Assembly: GCF_022458985.1 (NCBI RefSeq)
Contig: NC_061781.1
Location: forward strand, 12,551,501 to 12,615,500
Origin: Mugil cephalus
Lineage: Eukaryota; Chordata; Actinopteri; Mugiliformes; Mugilidae
Direction: 5' to 3'
DNA: 64,000 bases
The translations under genes and the position numbers were made by a program. The notes under the pieces were generated by a model, which saw nothing but the letters and a program-made list of their open reading frames with translations, ran no database searches and was not told the origin of the DNA. Below are positions 1 through 13,100 of this stretch, one piece after another. Position 1 is the first letter of the stretch, and each line of letters starts with the position of its first letter.

Positions 1-1425
1 CAGGACTCTGGCTATAACTAAGTAATTAAAAAGTGCTCCACCAGGCTTTAACCTTATTATTCCAGCCTTTGAGAAATACCTTCAGATGTTCTTAAGTACT
101 CCTCCGTGGGCCTGCGTTAAAAAGCCTATTGTAGAGGGAGGGGTCTGAATAAATTTTACCTTGGTGCACGCTGTGACATTTCGAGAGCTAAAAGTCATTC
201 TTATTAGGAGTGGCTTCGCCTTGCATCCTCTATAGCCGCTTTGTTCGCTCTAGCTCCAGGGTGCAGCATGTTTTCACGCTGACTTGCACTCTATGAACCT
301 CGCATGATGCACAGAGTTACGATATAAAACATGTTGATGGTGTAGTCCAGGGACAAGGCTGCACTGATACAATCCCTTTTTTTTTTTTTTTTTTTTATCA
401 TTGAAATATCACCACAGGAACAAACATCAGACACTGCACATTGATCAGGATGGGAAGTTGATTCAGAGACATCAACCTAAGCCTGATTTCAATGTGTAAG
501 TCATCAATGAATAGTTCATGATTTTGGAAAATACACTCAAGTGAAGGTAGGGTTTTGCCTAGATTAGCATAAAGAGTGAAAAAAGAGGGCAGCTAGTGTA
601 AATGAGTGCAAAAAAAAAAATTAGCCTGCCGCTACCTCTGAAGCTCTCTAATTAACAAATTCTGTCTCACGTGTTTATAATTAGCAGTGCAAGTGTAAAA
701 AAAAAATAAAAAAAATAAAAAAAATGACAGGCTATGATTTTGTGAGGGTTATTTCTGGGCCAGGAGCAGTTCCTCTGGTTTTGTTGCCAGGCAACCAATA
801 AAGACCTCACCAATGTCACTACACCGGGCCAAGAAAACAACAACAAGAGTAACAACAAATAAACAAACAGATTTGGGATATTAACATGTAAATAGTTTAA
901 AAGTCCTGGTAGGCAGTTATTGCCCTTTTTTTTTCTTTTTTTTTTTTTTTTTTACCATGTACAATATTTAGTCAAAGTGGGCTGACAAGTTATAAGCTGA
1001 CCCAAGAATTAGACCGGTGCTGAGCTCACACCCTGTGTTCGTCTGTTATGTTCTGCAGTAGGCCTATCGTTCAGTGGTTAGAAAATTTAACTGATTGCTA
1101 GATGAGTTGAGCTGGTTGTTTTATTTTTAACCTTGATTAAGTATCTTTTTTTTGGGACCACTTGACTTGAGCTAAACATAATCCTTAAAAGTTGATAATG
1201 TCTAATTTATACATCCAGCAAACACAGAGCAACTTTACTGTTCACACGATCTGATTTTGTTTTGGGTTTTCCAATAAGTCCAATACTCTTCACTCTTCTT
1301 CCTTATGTCTTTCTCTCTAACAGCCCCTGAGCAATGTATATCTATCTGAATCCCTGCTAGATACGATGCACCAACCGCTCAATCTCAATCCACCTTGAGA
1401 CAAACCTAACCCTAATCTAACCCTG
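1..1425. other. Intergenic, no gene seen
   Basis: The stretch is AT-rich with long T tracts (near 377-396 and 927-953) and A tracts (near 610 and 697-723). The only open frames run through these low-complexity tracts and show no family resemblance. I see no splice-flanked exon, RNA gene or recognisable repeat here. Confidence 0.6.
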
Positions 1426-1427
1426 AT

Positions 1428-1630
1428 TCACAGAGGCCCCTCCTTTCCCCACCTACAGGACCCAAAGGTCCCCCACGAACAACATCCTGTTACCACACAC
1501 CACAGGACACCATCAGAAGACCCACGTCCATTCTCTGATGAGTCACAACTGTTCTGGAGACACAAGGCAGACTTGCACAATATAAGAATCAGCGTAAATA
1601 CTCCTGGTACAGTAGTGTTTCTGGACAAAA
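1428..1630 (+). repeat. Degraded interspersed fish repeat
   Basis: The segment with CACAGAGGCCCCTCC, CCTACAGGACCCAAAGG and GATGAGTCACAACTGTTCTGG resembles a dispersed teleost repeat I recognise by pattern (a block of 'ggcccctc...caggacccaaagg...gggtcagagctgttttgg...' followed by 'ccacaatatta'). The copy is diverged and the family name is uncertain. It abuts the LINE fragment that follows. Seen: the phrase-by-phrase match. Inferred: common descent with that family. Confidence 0.5.
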
Positions 1631-1689
1631 AAATAAAAAAATAAAAAGTCCATAGGAGACAGGAAACAATTTGTATAGATGGGAGAGTA

Positions 1690-2496
1690 TACATAGACAT
1701 GCTTGGACATTGCTTGTAGTGTCCCCCAGGGGTCAGTACTGGGTCCAAAATTATTCATCCTTTACATAAATGATATTCGAAAGGTATCAAAAATATTAAA
1801 ATTAGTAGTGTTTGCCAACGACACGGATATTTTTTGTTCAGGGTACGATTTAAAGGAGCTACTGGAGATGATCACTGCAGAAATGGGAAAATTAAAGGGG
1901 TGGTTTGACAGAAACTATAAAACAGATACTCAAGTGCAGGTGGAAGTAGATGGTGTCAATGTTGAAAGAGTTCCTCATAGATGACAAAATAAAATACACT
2001 ATGGACCACAAATCACTCCACATTCTCTACTGTTCACTGGTTTTACCATTTTTAAATTACTGTGCGGGGGTTAGTGCAATACTTATCAATGTACACTATA
2101 ATCACTATCCATAATGCAGAAAAGAACCATAAGATAAATTCATAATGTCAGTTACAAAGATCACACAAATTCATTATTCTTAAAATCAATTCACTGACCT
2201 GGTTCACTTTCAAACAGCACAAATCATGTACAAAGCAATAAAATGTAAAAATGTACGTAAATATAAATATGCATGGTGATGAGGTATTGGTACATACAAT
2301 TTAAATTGTGAATCGAAACTGAAAGTTAATTACTGAGAAAGGAGAAGGGGCTAGGATTAAATAAGCTTCTTCCTACTCCCCTTCGGACACGTTTGTTAAC
2401 ATTATTTTTGTTTTTCTGTTTTTTTATTTCTGCATGTGTTTTCTCAGGTTCGAAATAAAGCCTTCATTTATTCATTCATTCATTCATTCATTCATA
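1690..2496 (+). mobile_element. Degenerate non-LTR retrotransposon (LINE) reverse-transcriptase 3' fragment
   Basis: The frame at 1703-1984 encodes a reverse-transcriptase palm segment: VPQGSVLGPKLFILYINDI followed by FANDTDIFCSG and a helix with KLKGWFD. The catalytic FADD box reads FAND, so the first aspartate is lost (codon AAC at 1817-1819). After a stop at 1982 the homology continues in another frame with SLHILYCSLV and FLNYC, then with further stops. The copy ends in an AATAAA-like motif and a (TTCA)n tail at 2466-2496, which fits a 3' end made by target-primed insertion. It is 5'-truncated and dead. The clade (Jockey, L2 or Rex type) is not resolved. Confidence 0.8.
2466..2496. repeat. 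(TTCA)n microsatellite tail
   Basis: This is a run of TTCATTCA units directly after the LINE fragment, most simply explained as its 3' tail. Confidence 0.85.
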
Positions 2497-5400
2497 TTCT
2501 TGATTGGTGTTTTTGTGATGAGTCGATTAAGCAGCGTCATCCTGGCAGTCACATGCTTTTTTAGAAAAAAAGATCCCCGTGCACAACACGCGTGTTAAGT
2601 GGAGAGACTACGGTATGAAAGATAATACAAATATTAGCAGACACTGTGAGAGCCCAGCTAATGAGACCACCCACTGAAATCAGGGTTTAGATGAGGGTAA
2701 AACACAGAGTGTCCTCCACAGCTGAGTGCAGTAGGAACCAGATCACCTGTAGATGTAGTCACTCCTGTATAGAGGACCACTGCAACTCCCACTATATCTG
2801 TCCAGATGTATAGTGATACTAATTGATATGAGTTTGCGTGGGTGGGGATGGTGGGTGAGTTTTGCATGTCGTGAACACTGACATCAACTAAATATGTATG
2901 TAGCTGGTTTCTAGGCAATTAGTGTTCTGCATTTAGCAAACCCCATAGCATCTTCACACTGCGTTTATATTAAAGGCAAATGCGGAAGCTGTAGGTGTTG
3001 CTGTCATTACTGTCACTGTGTGAGAAGGCTGTATATCCTTCTCCTCCTCTACAACACTTTTCCTTCTGTTTTCTCTTCAGCGCTGAGCCCCCAGACGCCT
3101 CAGTCTGGCTCTTTGGAGATCGGTGCCACTTGTGATCGATATGGTTACTGCCCGACAGTCAGCTTTTGATGGGTAGAGGCGGGCCACGGATGAAAATATC
3201 TGTCTTTTCATCCCCAGTCCAACTCACCATCTGCTTCACGGACGGGGAAAGTCTGCACCATGAATCATCACCTTCACAGTGTCCTTTGTCTTTTCCAAGT
3301 CTGGAGGTGAAGAGGTTTGACCTTGTGGCCCTGACAACTGTGACAGTCAGCTCTGCGGGACAGTTGATTACCTTTGACTTTCATCAGTTTTGGTCAGTGA
3401 TTATAAAACTGAAGTTTCAGAGAGGAGGCAGGAGGAGGTGAATTTTTAACACGGATTAATGTTCATTAAATGTATTTTTTTTACTGGCTGCTTTACCTGA
3501 GCACAACAAGCTACACGCGATTAGCATAATAAAAAATGTGATGGCCTAGCTAGCATGGGGCAATAAAGTGATCAGGTCCATGTAAGTCCAATATTCACTC
3601 TTATTGCGTCTGTCTTGGTCTTCACCAAAACCTGAGGGAAATATCTGTCTAATTCCCGGTAAACACTGTTCACCAGCCACTTAATAACATCGTCTTCCAT
3701 ATCAAAAGGACGCTGATGAGAGCGGTGAGTTTGAATCAAAGCAGCATCAGCGCTTTTTTTTTTTTTTTTTTTGCCCGTACAACCAAAACAATGATCTGAA
3801 CGATGCTCAGCGAAGTTAATGAGATGTGCAAAGCTGAGAGTCACTTCATTGATGAAGAACATGCTTCAAAGGAAATTACAGTGCAGCATCAATCTTGTTT
3901 CCGTGTTCAAAGTAATGTTTTCTGTGCTCTGCTCGGAGTCTCTCTGTAGTTTTGTGTTATAGATTGTCCCCGAGGTTTTCTCTCTGGTTCCTGTAGCCCA
4001 GTTAGTCCCACCTGCGACTGAAGCGACACTGCGAGGTGTTGATAAATGAGACTGCCTCTCACGCCGTCGAGGGACGCGGCGCGTTTCAAACAAGTATAAC
4101 AATGTAGCTGTTCACCTTTTTATTACCTCTGGGCGTAGGGGCAGGGTTATGTTCAAGGCTGCTGTAATGGATACAATGATAACACTTGGATTATTACTGG
4201 AACATTTCAGCCCGTCAGACAGGAGAGATTATTATGTGCAATTAGAAACCATACATGGACGATGCGCGCCCTTTAATATCGCGTGAACGAGCAGAGACAC
4301 TCTGAACGCTCTTAAATGTCGGACGCATAAGATTTCCATTCCTTCGTGCAGATGTTGCACTCGGCGCCAGAAACAATAAAAATACATTCAATCATTTAAC
4401 TCCATCTTGCTTTAATTCCTTTTAAATCTCCTGCCGCGCATTTTTCTCATTACTCTGTAGGACAAAGTGAGGTATCCGCAGCTCTTGAATCATTCAGTAA
4501 TGGCTCGGGCACTTTCTTACATCCTTACATTAACCAGCGTGGTACAAGTTGTACTTTTACTGCAGCATGAAGTGCTCAATATAATTTTTTTTTTTTTTTT
4601 AAATCACTGTAATTTATTCAGACCAAATAATTTCTCTCTGCTGCACTTGGCATGTGAATACGTGGTAATTACTACTATGAAAATTATAGACTGCCAAATT
4701 GTCAAGACTACCTGCTTTTCTGCTGTTGCACTTACTCTGGTCACTCTTGTGTATTTTCTACTGTGTCTCTGTTTCGTATGCGCACGTATTCACCCAAGGC
4801 TGCTATGTTCGTTAAGGTTCCTACAAATAATAATAATAATAGTAAAATTAAAAATAAATTTAAAAAAAGCTACCAGATGCACGTTTTTAGTAACAGACCC
4901 AACTCTGTGGCTAATTTTAATTTGTAAAGGCATCGTGTGAAAACAGGAGGCAGTGATGTGGCGCCGTCTCCGCCAGCCGTTACCCTCGCAGAGGATAAAA
5001 ATTCACTCCGGAAAATGACTCTCCCTCCCACCCGAGATCAGATATGTTGATTTTTCTGCGGGAAATAAACACTCTGGCAGTTCGCTCTCACTCCCACACA
5101 GTCAAATTAGCTGTCACCAAGGACATTAAGCTGTCTTCGTCTGAGGTTCCTCTCGAGCGTATTTACGGCGTGTATGTGCTCTGCGGATGCCACAGCCCGA
5201 GATGCCATTTTGGAGATGGATGTAGGAAGGAAAGTATGGTTTGTCTCGGCTCAAGCAGCCGGGCTGGATGGAGAGATAAATACATAAATACAATGTTGTG
5301 TGCTGTTCGCAGCCCTGCCGTCCCTGAGCTGAGGGTGTGCAACCAACTGCAGAAAACAACGCATACCCTTATAACCCATGTTACACAACACCATTACAGA

Positions 5401-6601
5401 TGGCAGTGCTTGAAGTTAATTTGCTCCCCGCGTGCAAAGATGAAGTGCACCTCATTGTGCATACTAATGTCCCACATAAGGCTTTCAAAATGATAGAACA
5501 GCTCTGTTTTGGAGATGACAATCGAAAGTTAAATTTTGTTTTAGCTTGTAGACACCTCTCTTCCATCACGGAGCCGATAATTACATAGATGTATTAGTGC
5601 AAATGTGTAAACAAAGCAAATTTTCTCTCGGGCCTCTCGGGTGTGTGAAGTGTTTCTGCCTGCAGAGCTGGCAGTGGGATGTTTACATTTTACTGAAAGG
5701 GTTTTCATTCCGCAACAGCTGAAAAAAAAAAAAAATGCCACTGTTTCATTCCTCATAATTTGAATCACATGGACCGTCGCTGGAGAATCACTTAGATGTT
5801 TGCAGTTGTCTCAAGACTGAAGGTGAAACAGATGGCTCTCCTCTGCTGCTGCTGCTGCTGCTGCTCTGTCCTCATCTGTTTTAACTTCGGCCTGTCAAGC
5901 AAATGTTCGGTGGTGCATAGACAGCAATCACAGGTAGTTTTCACACTCGGTTTGAGCCCCATTAAAGTTCACAGACTTCCAGAGGCGAACCAAAGCCCAG
6001 ATTTCAGTGTTAAAGCGTTGTGTGAGAGTGTTGAGTCAAAGTACATGTGATGGATGCAACATGGTGTTGTACTGAGGACGTGGTGGCTCCGTCACTGAGC
6101 GACAGCATTTTTTAAAACAACAGCGGCACGTTTAATCACATCACTCTCTGTGTCACGCTAACACTTTTCAATTAAATTAATGTGAAATCACAAGATATTC
6201 ATCCCAGATAGGAGACACTTATCACAGTCAGGAACATATGACTGTTGGTACGTCGGTACGTTGGTCCACCGCTTTTTCTGTGCAGCCTTTTTCACGCAAG
6301 TGGAGGAGAGCCACCGATTTCCTCTCGTGCCACTAGCAGGTTGACATCTTGTGTTTCTATGCTTCTTGTGCCTTTGACAGGCGTGACGTGGCCGGGGGCA
6401 TTATGTATCAGGTTGTCAAGTGATTTCTTCTAACCTGGCACAAACATTTACATGGACTCAGGGATGAACTGATCAGATGTTGGGGGTCGAGCCATTTTTT
6501 GACTGGTAGAGGCAAACAGCTGTAAAGTGGTCATTTTTGTCAAATTCTTGAACGCATCCATCTCATTGTCTGTAATCGGTTTGACCATCGTTTAAATTTT
6601 C
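2497..6601. other. Intergenic, no gene seen
   Basis: Only short open frames without domain resemblance or plausible splice context are present. Low-complexity points are a T18 tract near 3755-3772, an A-rich tract near 5721 and a short (CTG)n at about 5846-5866. No RNA gene or named repeat could be supported. Confidence 0.55.
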
Positions 6602-6852
6602 CTCTAATTCAGGGGAACGTTTTTCGGGCCAAGGACCCCCAAACTGATGGAGAGTTTAAGTAGGGACCCTCTACGTAATTTTATCTGGGGATTGAATAGG
6701 CTCTTGGCCAACTGTGGGGAAGCTGGCAGCCGGTGTGTCATGTGTGGCCTCGTGATTGGCTCAGCAGCAATAGGGGCGGGGCCTATTGTATACAGGAGGC
6801 TTAGATTGATGAATGAGTAGAAGATAATATCTTCTGCCTCCATTTATCCCTG
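6602..6852 (-). mobile_element. hAT-like non-autonomous element, copy 1
   Basis: The left edge reads CAGGGGAACGTTTTTCGGGC and the right edge ends in CCCTG, matching the CAGNG...CNCTG termini usual for hAT elements. The internal phrase GGACCCCCAAACTGATGGAG and its reverse complement recur at about 10,105-10,145 and 20,815-20,850, so this is a multicopy family within the window. Copy 1 also shares the block with a GC box and a CCAAT box (6755-6782) with copy 3. An 8-bp target duplication is not clear: the flanks match at only about half the positions. Superfamily assignment is inferred from the termini only. Confidence 0.6.
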
Positions 6853-6898
6853 AACTAAAATATGTTTGATTCTTGATTCATTCAAACTTGTGGGGGAA

Positions 6899-6900
<2 letters not shown>

Positions 6901-6957
<57 letters not shown>

Positions 6958-6963
6958 CACACA
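6901..6963. repeat. (AC)n microsatellite
   Basis: About 31 AC units with one interruption (AAAC near 6940), flanked by an AT-rich tract. Confidence 0.97.
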
Positions 6964-6969
6964 AATATA

Positions 6970-9880
6970 TATGCTGATGTCTAGAGAAAATTTTGCCCCC
7001 TGTTGAAGACCTAAACTACTGCCAGGTCAGTGTTTTTCTTTGCCAATACTTGGTCATTTACCAACGTATTGAACAGTCATTAATATTACAACCAGCCTGA
7101 ACTTGATGTTTGTTGCTAATTAACAAATTACTGAAGCTTCAAACAGAGACTGTGAACACTGTGGTATTATTTGAGGAGTTTTTCATTCACTGCGGCGAAT
7201 CAGTTCGAACACATGAAAAGACACTTTGAAGGTTTCTTGCATTTTACTCAAAGGCTGTACAGATCGGTGGGTAGGTGCCTTTTCAAGAACAAAAACAACA
7301 CAATAAACACTGCAGTTAGTTATTCTGCACAAGTAACTTTAACACCTATCTAACACCAACTTCACTGAATTTTAACAAACAAAATAAATTGCCCGACTAT
7401 AAAATGAAAAATTCAGTGTCTCTGTGTATCAAGCAGTAATTTGTGAACTTCCACGGCTATTTATTTATATTCAGATCTCGCACTAAGGAATAAATAGTAA
7501 GGCTGCGCCGAGATTAAATTACAATAAAAACAATGCAGCGCAGATGTGGGCCGAGTCACATGTTGGCATCTCAATTAGCACATTGCAAAACACTGAACAA
7601 TCACACACCCCCATCTGCAGTGAAAATACAAGCATAAACAATGCTTACATACTAATTCTCCAGAATGAACCAGACAACAAAGCCTGTTCCAATTAAACAA
7701 TCAAATGAGTCGATTGGCTCCTGACTGGCCCACATATGTGCTGTCCAGTGGCATTAAAGGGGCTACAGCTCTGAGTTTACGTGAACTACAAACGTTCTTA
7801 ACAAACATGGTAAACATTATACCTGTTAATGTATAAGCAAACCAATTAGCCGACCTTTACATAAAAATATGACGCCTATCTACACAACTTTCATAGTGTT
7901 ACAGATTTTGAAAAGACCCTCCATTTCTGTGATCCAGGTTCGCTGTGTAGCCACTCTGTGCCATTTGTTGTTTTGATTTTCCTTCCACCTCCCGTCGTCT
8001 TCTGATTCTTTTTCTCTTTTTCAGTGGCTTTTTCACACGTGTTTGCAGTAGAGTCTGTAGTCAGTTCACACCACCAGATTGTGTCCAAATTCAGCTCAGA
8101 AAACTAAAACTTGTTTGACTGACTGTGTTTGAGGTCAGATCGGGTCTGTTCCCCTAACACGCTCTCAGATTCGCGTCTTCATCCTCTTACACACTAACAG
8201 ACTTTCATGCTAACTAACTATGCCAACTTCCCCGTGGCTATAGCGCAGACTGGGGCAGACTTTGCCCAACAGAGAATTGTGAAATCTTGTGTAGTATGTC
8301 TTCTTAAATAGATTACAGTAGATGCTGTAGATTTACATTTAGAGCACAAGTGTGCAAAGTTGAAGCTTTAAGTTTATTCTTGACCTTCGGAAGAGCTGTT
8401 GACGAAGCTGTCTCATCTTAGGACCAATTGTGTTATGAGTTTTTCTTATACTCGAACTTCCTAACAGTGCTTTAAAAGCTCTCTTCTGGATGAAATACTG
8501 AGGATCTGTGTGCATAAAAGGTCTATATATGACAAAATATAATAATATATAATATAGTATGTTCACATTTTTACGATGATCACTCTGAGGTCGTGATCTA
8601 TGCAGTATTAGGCTATACGCCGTAAATCACCACGCCTTCCTTTTTCATCTCTGAAGCAATTCACTTCCCGGAAATAAAATCTCCTCGACCCCCTGCCTCC
8701 CCCCCTGAATATATTGTGCGAAGCTCCTGGTCGTTCATCTTGAGAGCAGGTGGGAAAAGGTCGAATCAGTTGTGCTGGCGGCTGGGCTTGTGTCAGGCTG
8801 AAGACACTGATCTGATAATGTCCTCATTAGGCGCCCAGGCTCGATGGAAACCACAGCCGGGAGCAGGAGGCCTGCTCTGCTGGTGACAGATGCTGCCTCC
8901 AGGCCGTTATGGGCCAGATGAGCCCTGCATGTCAGCTCACACATCTCTGGGCTCCAGCAGTCACAACTCATCTTTAAAGAAAAAAAGGAGGCATAAAGTT
9001 AAGAGAGTGCTGGCATTTGAGGATGACTTTAATGAACGACAGTTTAAATGCAGCACACAATGTGCTGCGTGACACCGAACAGCCACTTTGTATATCAACG
9101 CTCAGATGTGACTGAATCCTCCTTCTTTGTCCATGGAAACAGCTTCAATTTCTTTTTCTGAGGAGTCACATGGTTCTGAACAGGAAATCGCACCAGCACA
9201 TCTGGTGCTTCAGCTTCATAACATCCAAACGGAAAGCTCCAGCGTGACAATAATCCCGCTCCTGCATGCTGCAGCTGCATGTGTACGCTCCGCTTAAAGC
9301 TGCTTTGTTCTTCCTGTGACACAGATCAGTTTATAGCCTCAGCATGAAGCTGTGGAGGAAGAAAGTTCACTCCTACCTCTCTTCTGACTGATGGGTCTCA
9401 GAATTTATTTCTGCTATCAGCGAAGTCAGCATGAAGAGGTGCCCCCTGAGTGTGCATGCGTGTGTGTGTGTATACAAACGTGTTTGATGCTCCAGGATGC
9501 GCAACCACTCTTCAGCAGAACAGAAAAAGCCAAACGAAAATAAAGAATATGTCTGAACTTCTACCTCGTAGAAATAAACACAGCTATATATGTTATAAGT
9601 ATATTATTAAGCTCCTTTTGTAGTAAGCAATAGCTTCAAATTGTCGATGAAGGATAAAGTGTTCATAAGCATATTTAATCATATCATCATATCAATTAAA
9701 TAAAAAAAGTTCTGAAATGCCATCTGGGCATTTTCCGTGTTTTCTGTCATTTTCTCAAAAAATATGATTGATAATGAAAAATGACCAGTTAATGTAATAC
9801 ACTGTAACACCTATTTAATTTATTTTTTCCAGTGTTTGAAAGGGAGAGCAAGAGTTTCCCAGAAGCTGGTCTGGACCTTT
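6970..9880. other. Intergenic, no gene seen
   Basis: No exon or repeat is firmly supported. A minus-strand frame at 8339-8566 has FIQKRAF and LYYILL stretches faintly like a LINE reverse-transcriptase C-terminus, but it is too weak to call. Confidence 0.5.
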
Positions 9881-9892
9881 TGATCATATATT

Positions 9893-10162
9893 AGTGCATC
9901 GGTCTTCAACAGGGGGTCTGCGGCATTTTTATATATTTTTGAAAATTTTCCCCACAAATTTAAATTTCTTTAAATACACATTCACATGAATTCAACATAT
10001 TTTAGTAGAGGGATAAGGATTAGTTAATAATGAATGCAAAATGATTATAGTAATGTATATTTATAAGTAGCACTAAGCTAAGTTTAATATAGAACACATA
10101 TAGTAGGTAGGGGGTCCCTACTTAATCTCTCCATCAGTTTGGGGAACCTAGGCCTATATTAG
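9893..10162 (+). mobile_element. hAT-like non-autonomous element, copy 2
   Basis: It begins near CATCGGTCTTCAACAGGGGG and ends near the phrase CCATCAGTTTGGGGAACC. It shares with copy 3 the order: CCACAAATTTAAAT, TCTTTAAATAC, CAACATATTTTAGTA, then ATAGAACACATATAGTAGG and GGGGGTCCC. It lacks the GC-box/CCAAT block present in copies 1 and 3, so it is an internally deleted version. Function: none expected beyond being a mobile sequence. Confidence 0.6.
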
Positions 10163-13100
10163 TGGGTTGCTAATATTTAACAGCAAGAGTTTATTGTGTT
10201 ATTCTCTCTAATTGTCTCTCAAACGCAGCTTTTAAACCTAACCTTTGCCCAGTCATCCTGCAATTACAAGTTTTGGCAGTGGGAGAACTTCTTGTCCAGA
10301 GAAAGATATCTCTAAGAGTGTCAAGTAACAGCAAGTCAATAAGTCAAGGCCAAAAACTTGGCTGTGTGATTTTCTGAGGTGTGATCAATAGACCTCTCTT
10401 AATCCACTGGGTGAAATACGTTCAAAGGGTGTCGTTAGCTGCAGATTTGCAGAGTGCAGAGAAACAGAAGTGCAGGCTAGGATTACTGTGAGAATACTAA
10501 ATACCAGGTGAAAGGAGGGTAACTTTAACGCTTGTCACTGCTCCTGAGCATGTGGGCATTGGAACCCCTGTCTTTGCCGCTGCCAGCACTGAGGCCCTCC
10601 CCCATTTTGCCTGAAACTGACGTTTTCTGACGATCATTCACTGTCAAGTCACCGCGGTGCATCGTCTAACCGTACTGGCAGCATTAACGCCAGCGAGCCC
10701 ACACATCTGCTGATCAGCCATCCGCATCGCTTTTCAAATCCTCTTCCCCCTTAAAGATTTCCTGGTGCGGTAAAGCCGCGTGAGAAGATAAATAGCCGGT
10801 TCCTGATCGCCCATCTGTCATTTCCGTCTGTCATCAGCCAAACACTACACAATCAGAGCTCACAGCAACTATCAGAGCTACTTCACATTCAGTGACACCG
10901 ACTGTCACACAGTTTTTAGGCAAACACCGCGAAAGGCCAAGCAGCCTTGGTATGTTTTCTGTCATCTCACTCTTATTCTGGTGAAGAGAGCAGTAAAGCT
11001 GAGAGGAAAACCATGTAGTGAGTCATGCAGTAGGTGATGAAGCTCCCTGTGAGATTCTCTCAGACGTCTGGTTTAAAGACAGGTGTTCCTAAGATTCGCC
11101 CGGTGCTTCATTTCATGTTTTGTTTTGAAGCCAACAGCAGGGAGACGTGGCGCTCGTTTGCAGACGGTATTTATTTTGTCAATGTGCACATTTGTGAAAT
11201 GTGCTGTGCGTCAGTGTGTCAGTGTGTCAAGCCAGAGGATGTACCGCCGCTTATGTTGTTGTTGTGTAGCGCACCAGTGTGTGATTTCACGTCGCTCCAT
11301 CCCTCAAACCCCGTAACTGCAGGTGAAGAGCGGCCGAAGGAAATAAGGCTGGACTGTTATATGGAAATTACATTTATGTAGCAGCGGGTGACTTTTGGCC
11401 AGTCGAGATACACCAACACGACAGTGCAGTTTTACTTGTTGGTTATGTTGCACTTTTTTGTTTCTGACAGGTTTTGTGACATACATTTCTAATGTAATTC
11501 ATTAATAATTAAATTGAATTACTGTGTATTTAGGCTGTATAGAGAAAACAAGATTGCCCTCCTTTGGGACCCATTGGTTAATTATTCAATCAGCTTATTA
11601 CTAGCCAATGTTACAGCTTCTAGTGGCCACAGTATTTATCAAAGCAAAAGAGGAAGTGAGGATTTGTATCTATAAAGGCATCACTCCTATACAATGTATT
11701 CAGGACCGAGACAAACATCCATGCAATCATTCAGTTTAGACTAAAGTCATGGTCACGTTTCAGCTTGTGAATAATTTAGTGGCTATTTTACAATATCAAC
11801 ATCAATATCCAGCAGAAGCACCAACACCAACAATGACTGTTCAGCAAGTACAGTCTGTGTGCCCTGCAAGGCTATTTAAAGCAAACAAGTGAGGCACAGT
11901 GTGCGGTTTTCTTTTGACTCAATCCCACACACGCCATCCTGCTGTTGTAAAACTCTCATTAAAGCACCAAACGTGTATTAATCGGCAGCTGAAATTAGAC
12001 TCTAACAAATGAACGATTTGCTGCTTCTTTCAACACATTCCCCCGAACAAAAAAACGCGGATGTATATTTATGGAAATTGCCTATTTTTTTGTGCCTATT
12101 TAAACGGGTCGTTTGTGAACGACTTTTACAATTGGTTTGAACTTTCAGGAGAAAGTTAGCGATGAAAACAACTTAATGGATATCGGGAAAGGAAGAGTTT
12201 ATGAAGCCTCGTTAGTTGATGATTGCTCTCACGTCTGATTACACCGAGGCGCACGTCCTCCCCGCAAACAAGTGTAGGGTAAACACGTCCGTACATGACT
12301 CTGCATCATAAACATCCACATCAGAGTGTATGGGCTTTGCCAGAGATACTACTGTGCAGTTCTCGGCTCCCCCTGGGTTACCCAGCACAGCACTGACATG
12401 GCTCGTAGTTATTCCTGCTCGCTCATTCATGCACACTCTCTTCTCCCCTCTCCCCTGCCTTACATATCTCCCAATATTCCTCTCCCTGTCTCACACACTT
12501 GCTCTCTCTGCTGCTTCCCGTCCCCTCCCTTGCAGACCCATTCATCCATGGCTGCTACATCGGCGGCTATGCCCGATGCTCATAGGCTGCTTTCAGCTCT
12601 CTGTCTCACCCCTAAGCAACAGCACAGATTAAATACTTAACTTTATTCATTTTGTTTTTTTCCCTCTTCCACCCTCTCCCTGGCCTGGCATTAAAATTTC
12701 ATCCACTCTGTGTTGTGTTAAAAGCACATTACGCAAGACTCTAAATATACCCCCTCCCAGGCAGGATCCGTTTGTCCCTTGCTGCCTTTACATCTGTGCT
12801 CTGTCTGTGTGTATTGTGTGTGTGTGTGTGTGCGTTAGTGTGTGCTTGTGAGCAGAGGGCATTTTCTTTACTTTGATGCTGCATCTGTTATGTCTGTTAA
12901 GTCCCAGGAGGAGGACGGCTCAGGAAAATCCCTCGGGTGGCAACAGACACACAAACAGGTAGGGTTAAGTGCGGACCTCTCCGATCAACAAGCGCGTTTT
13001 TAATGGAACACACTGATTCACTTTCTCTTCCGATCGCGGTGCAGAAAAAACTACCTCTAATTTAATGCAGCACCTTCCCCCTCGATAACATGTAAGAGGT

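Noticed and set aside
4467..4940. 157-codon plus-strand frame with hydrophobic stretches
   Set aside because: The frame passes through poly-T and poly-ATA tracts (IIFFFFF, IIIIIV), and these create the apparent membrane segments.
8339..8566. Possible second LINE reverse-transcriptase remnant, minus strand
   Set aside because: FIQKRAFKALLGSS and LYYILLY resemble LINE C-terminal words, but there is no continuing homology on either side.
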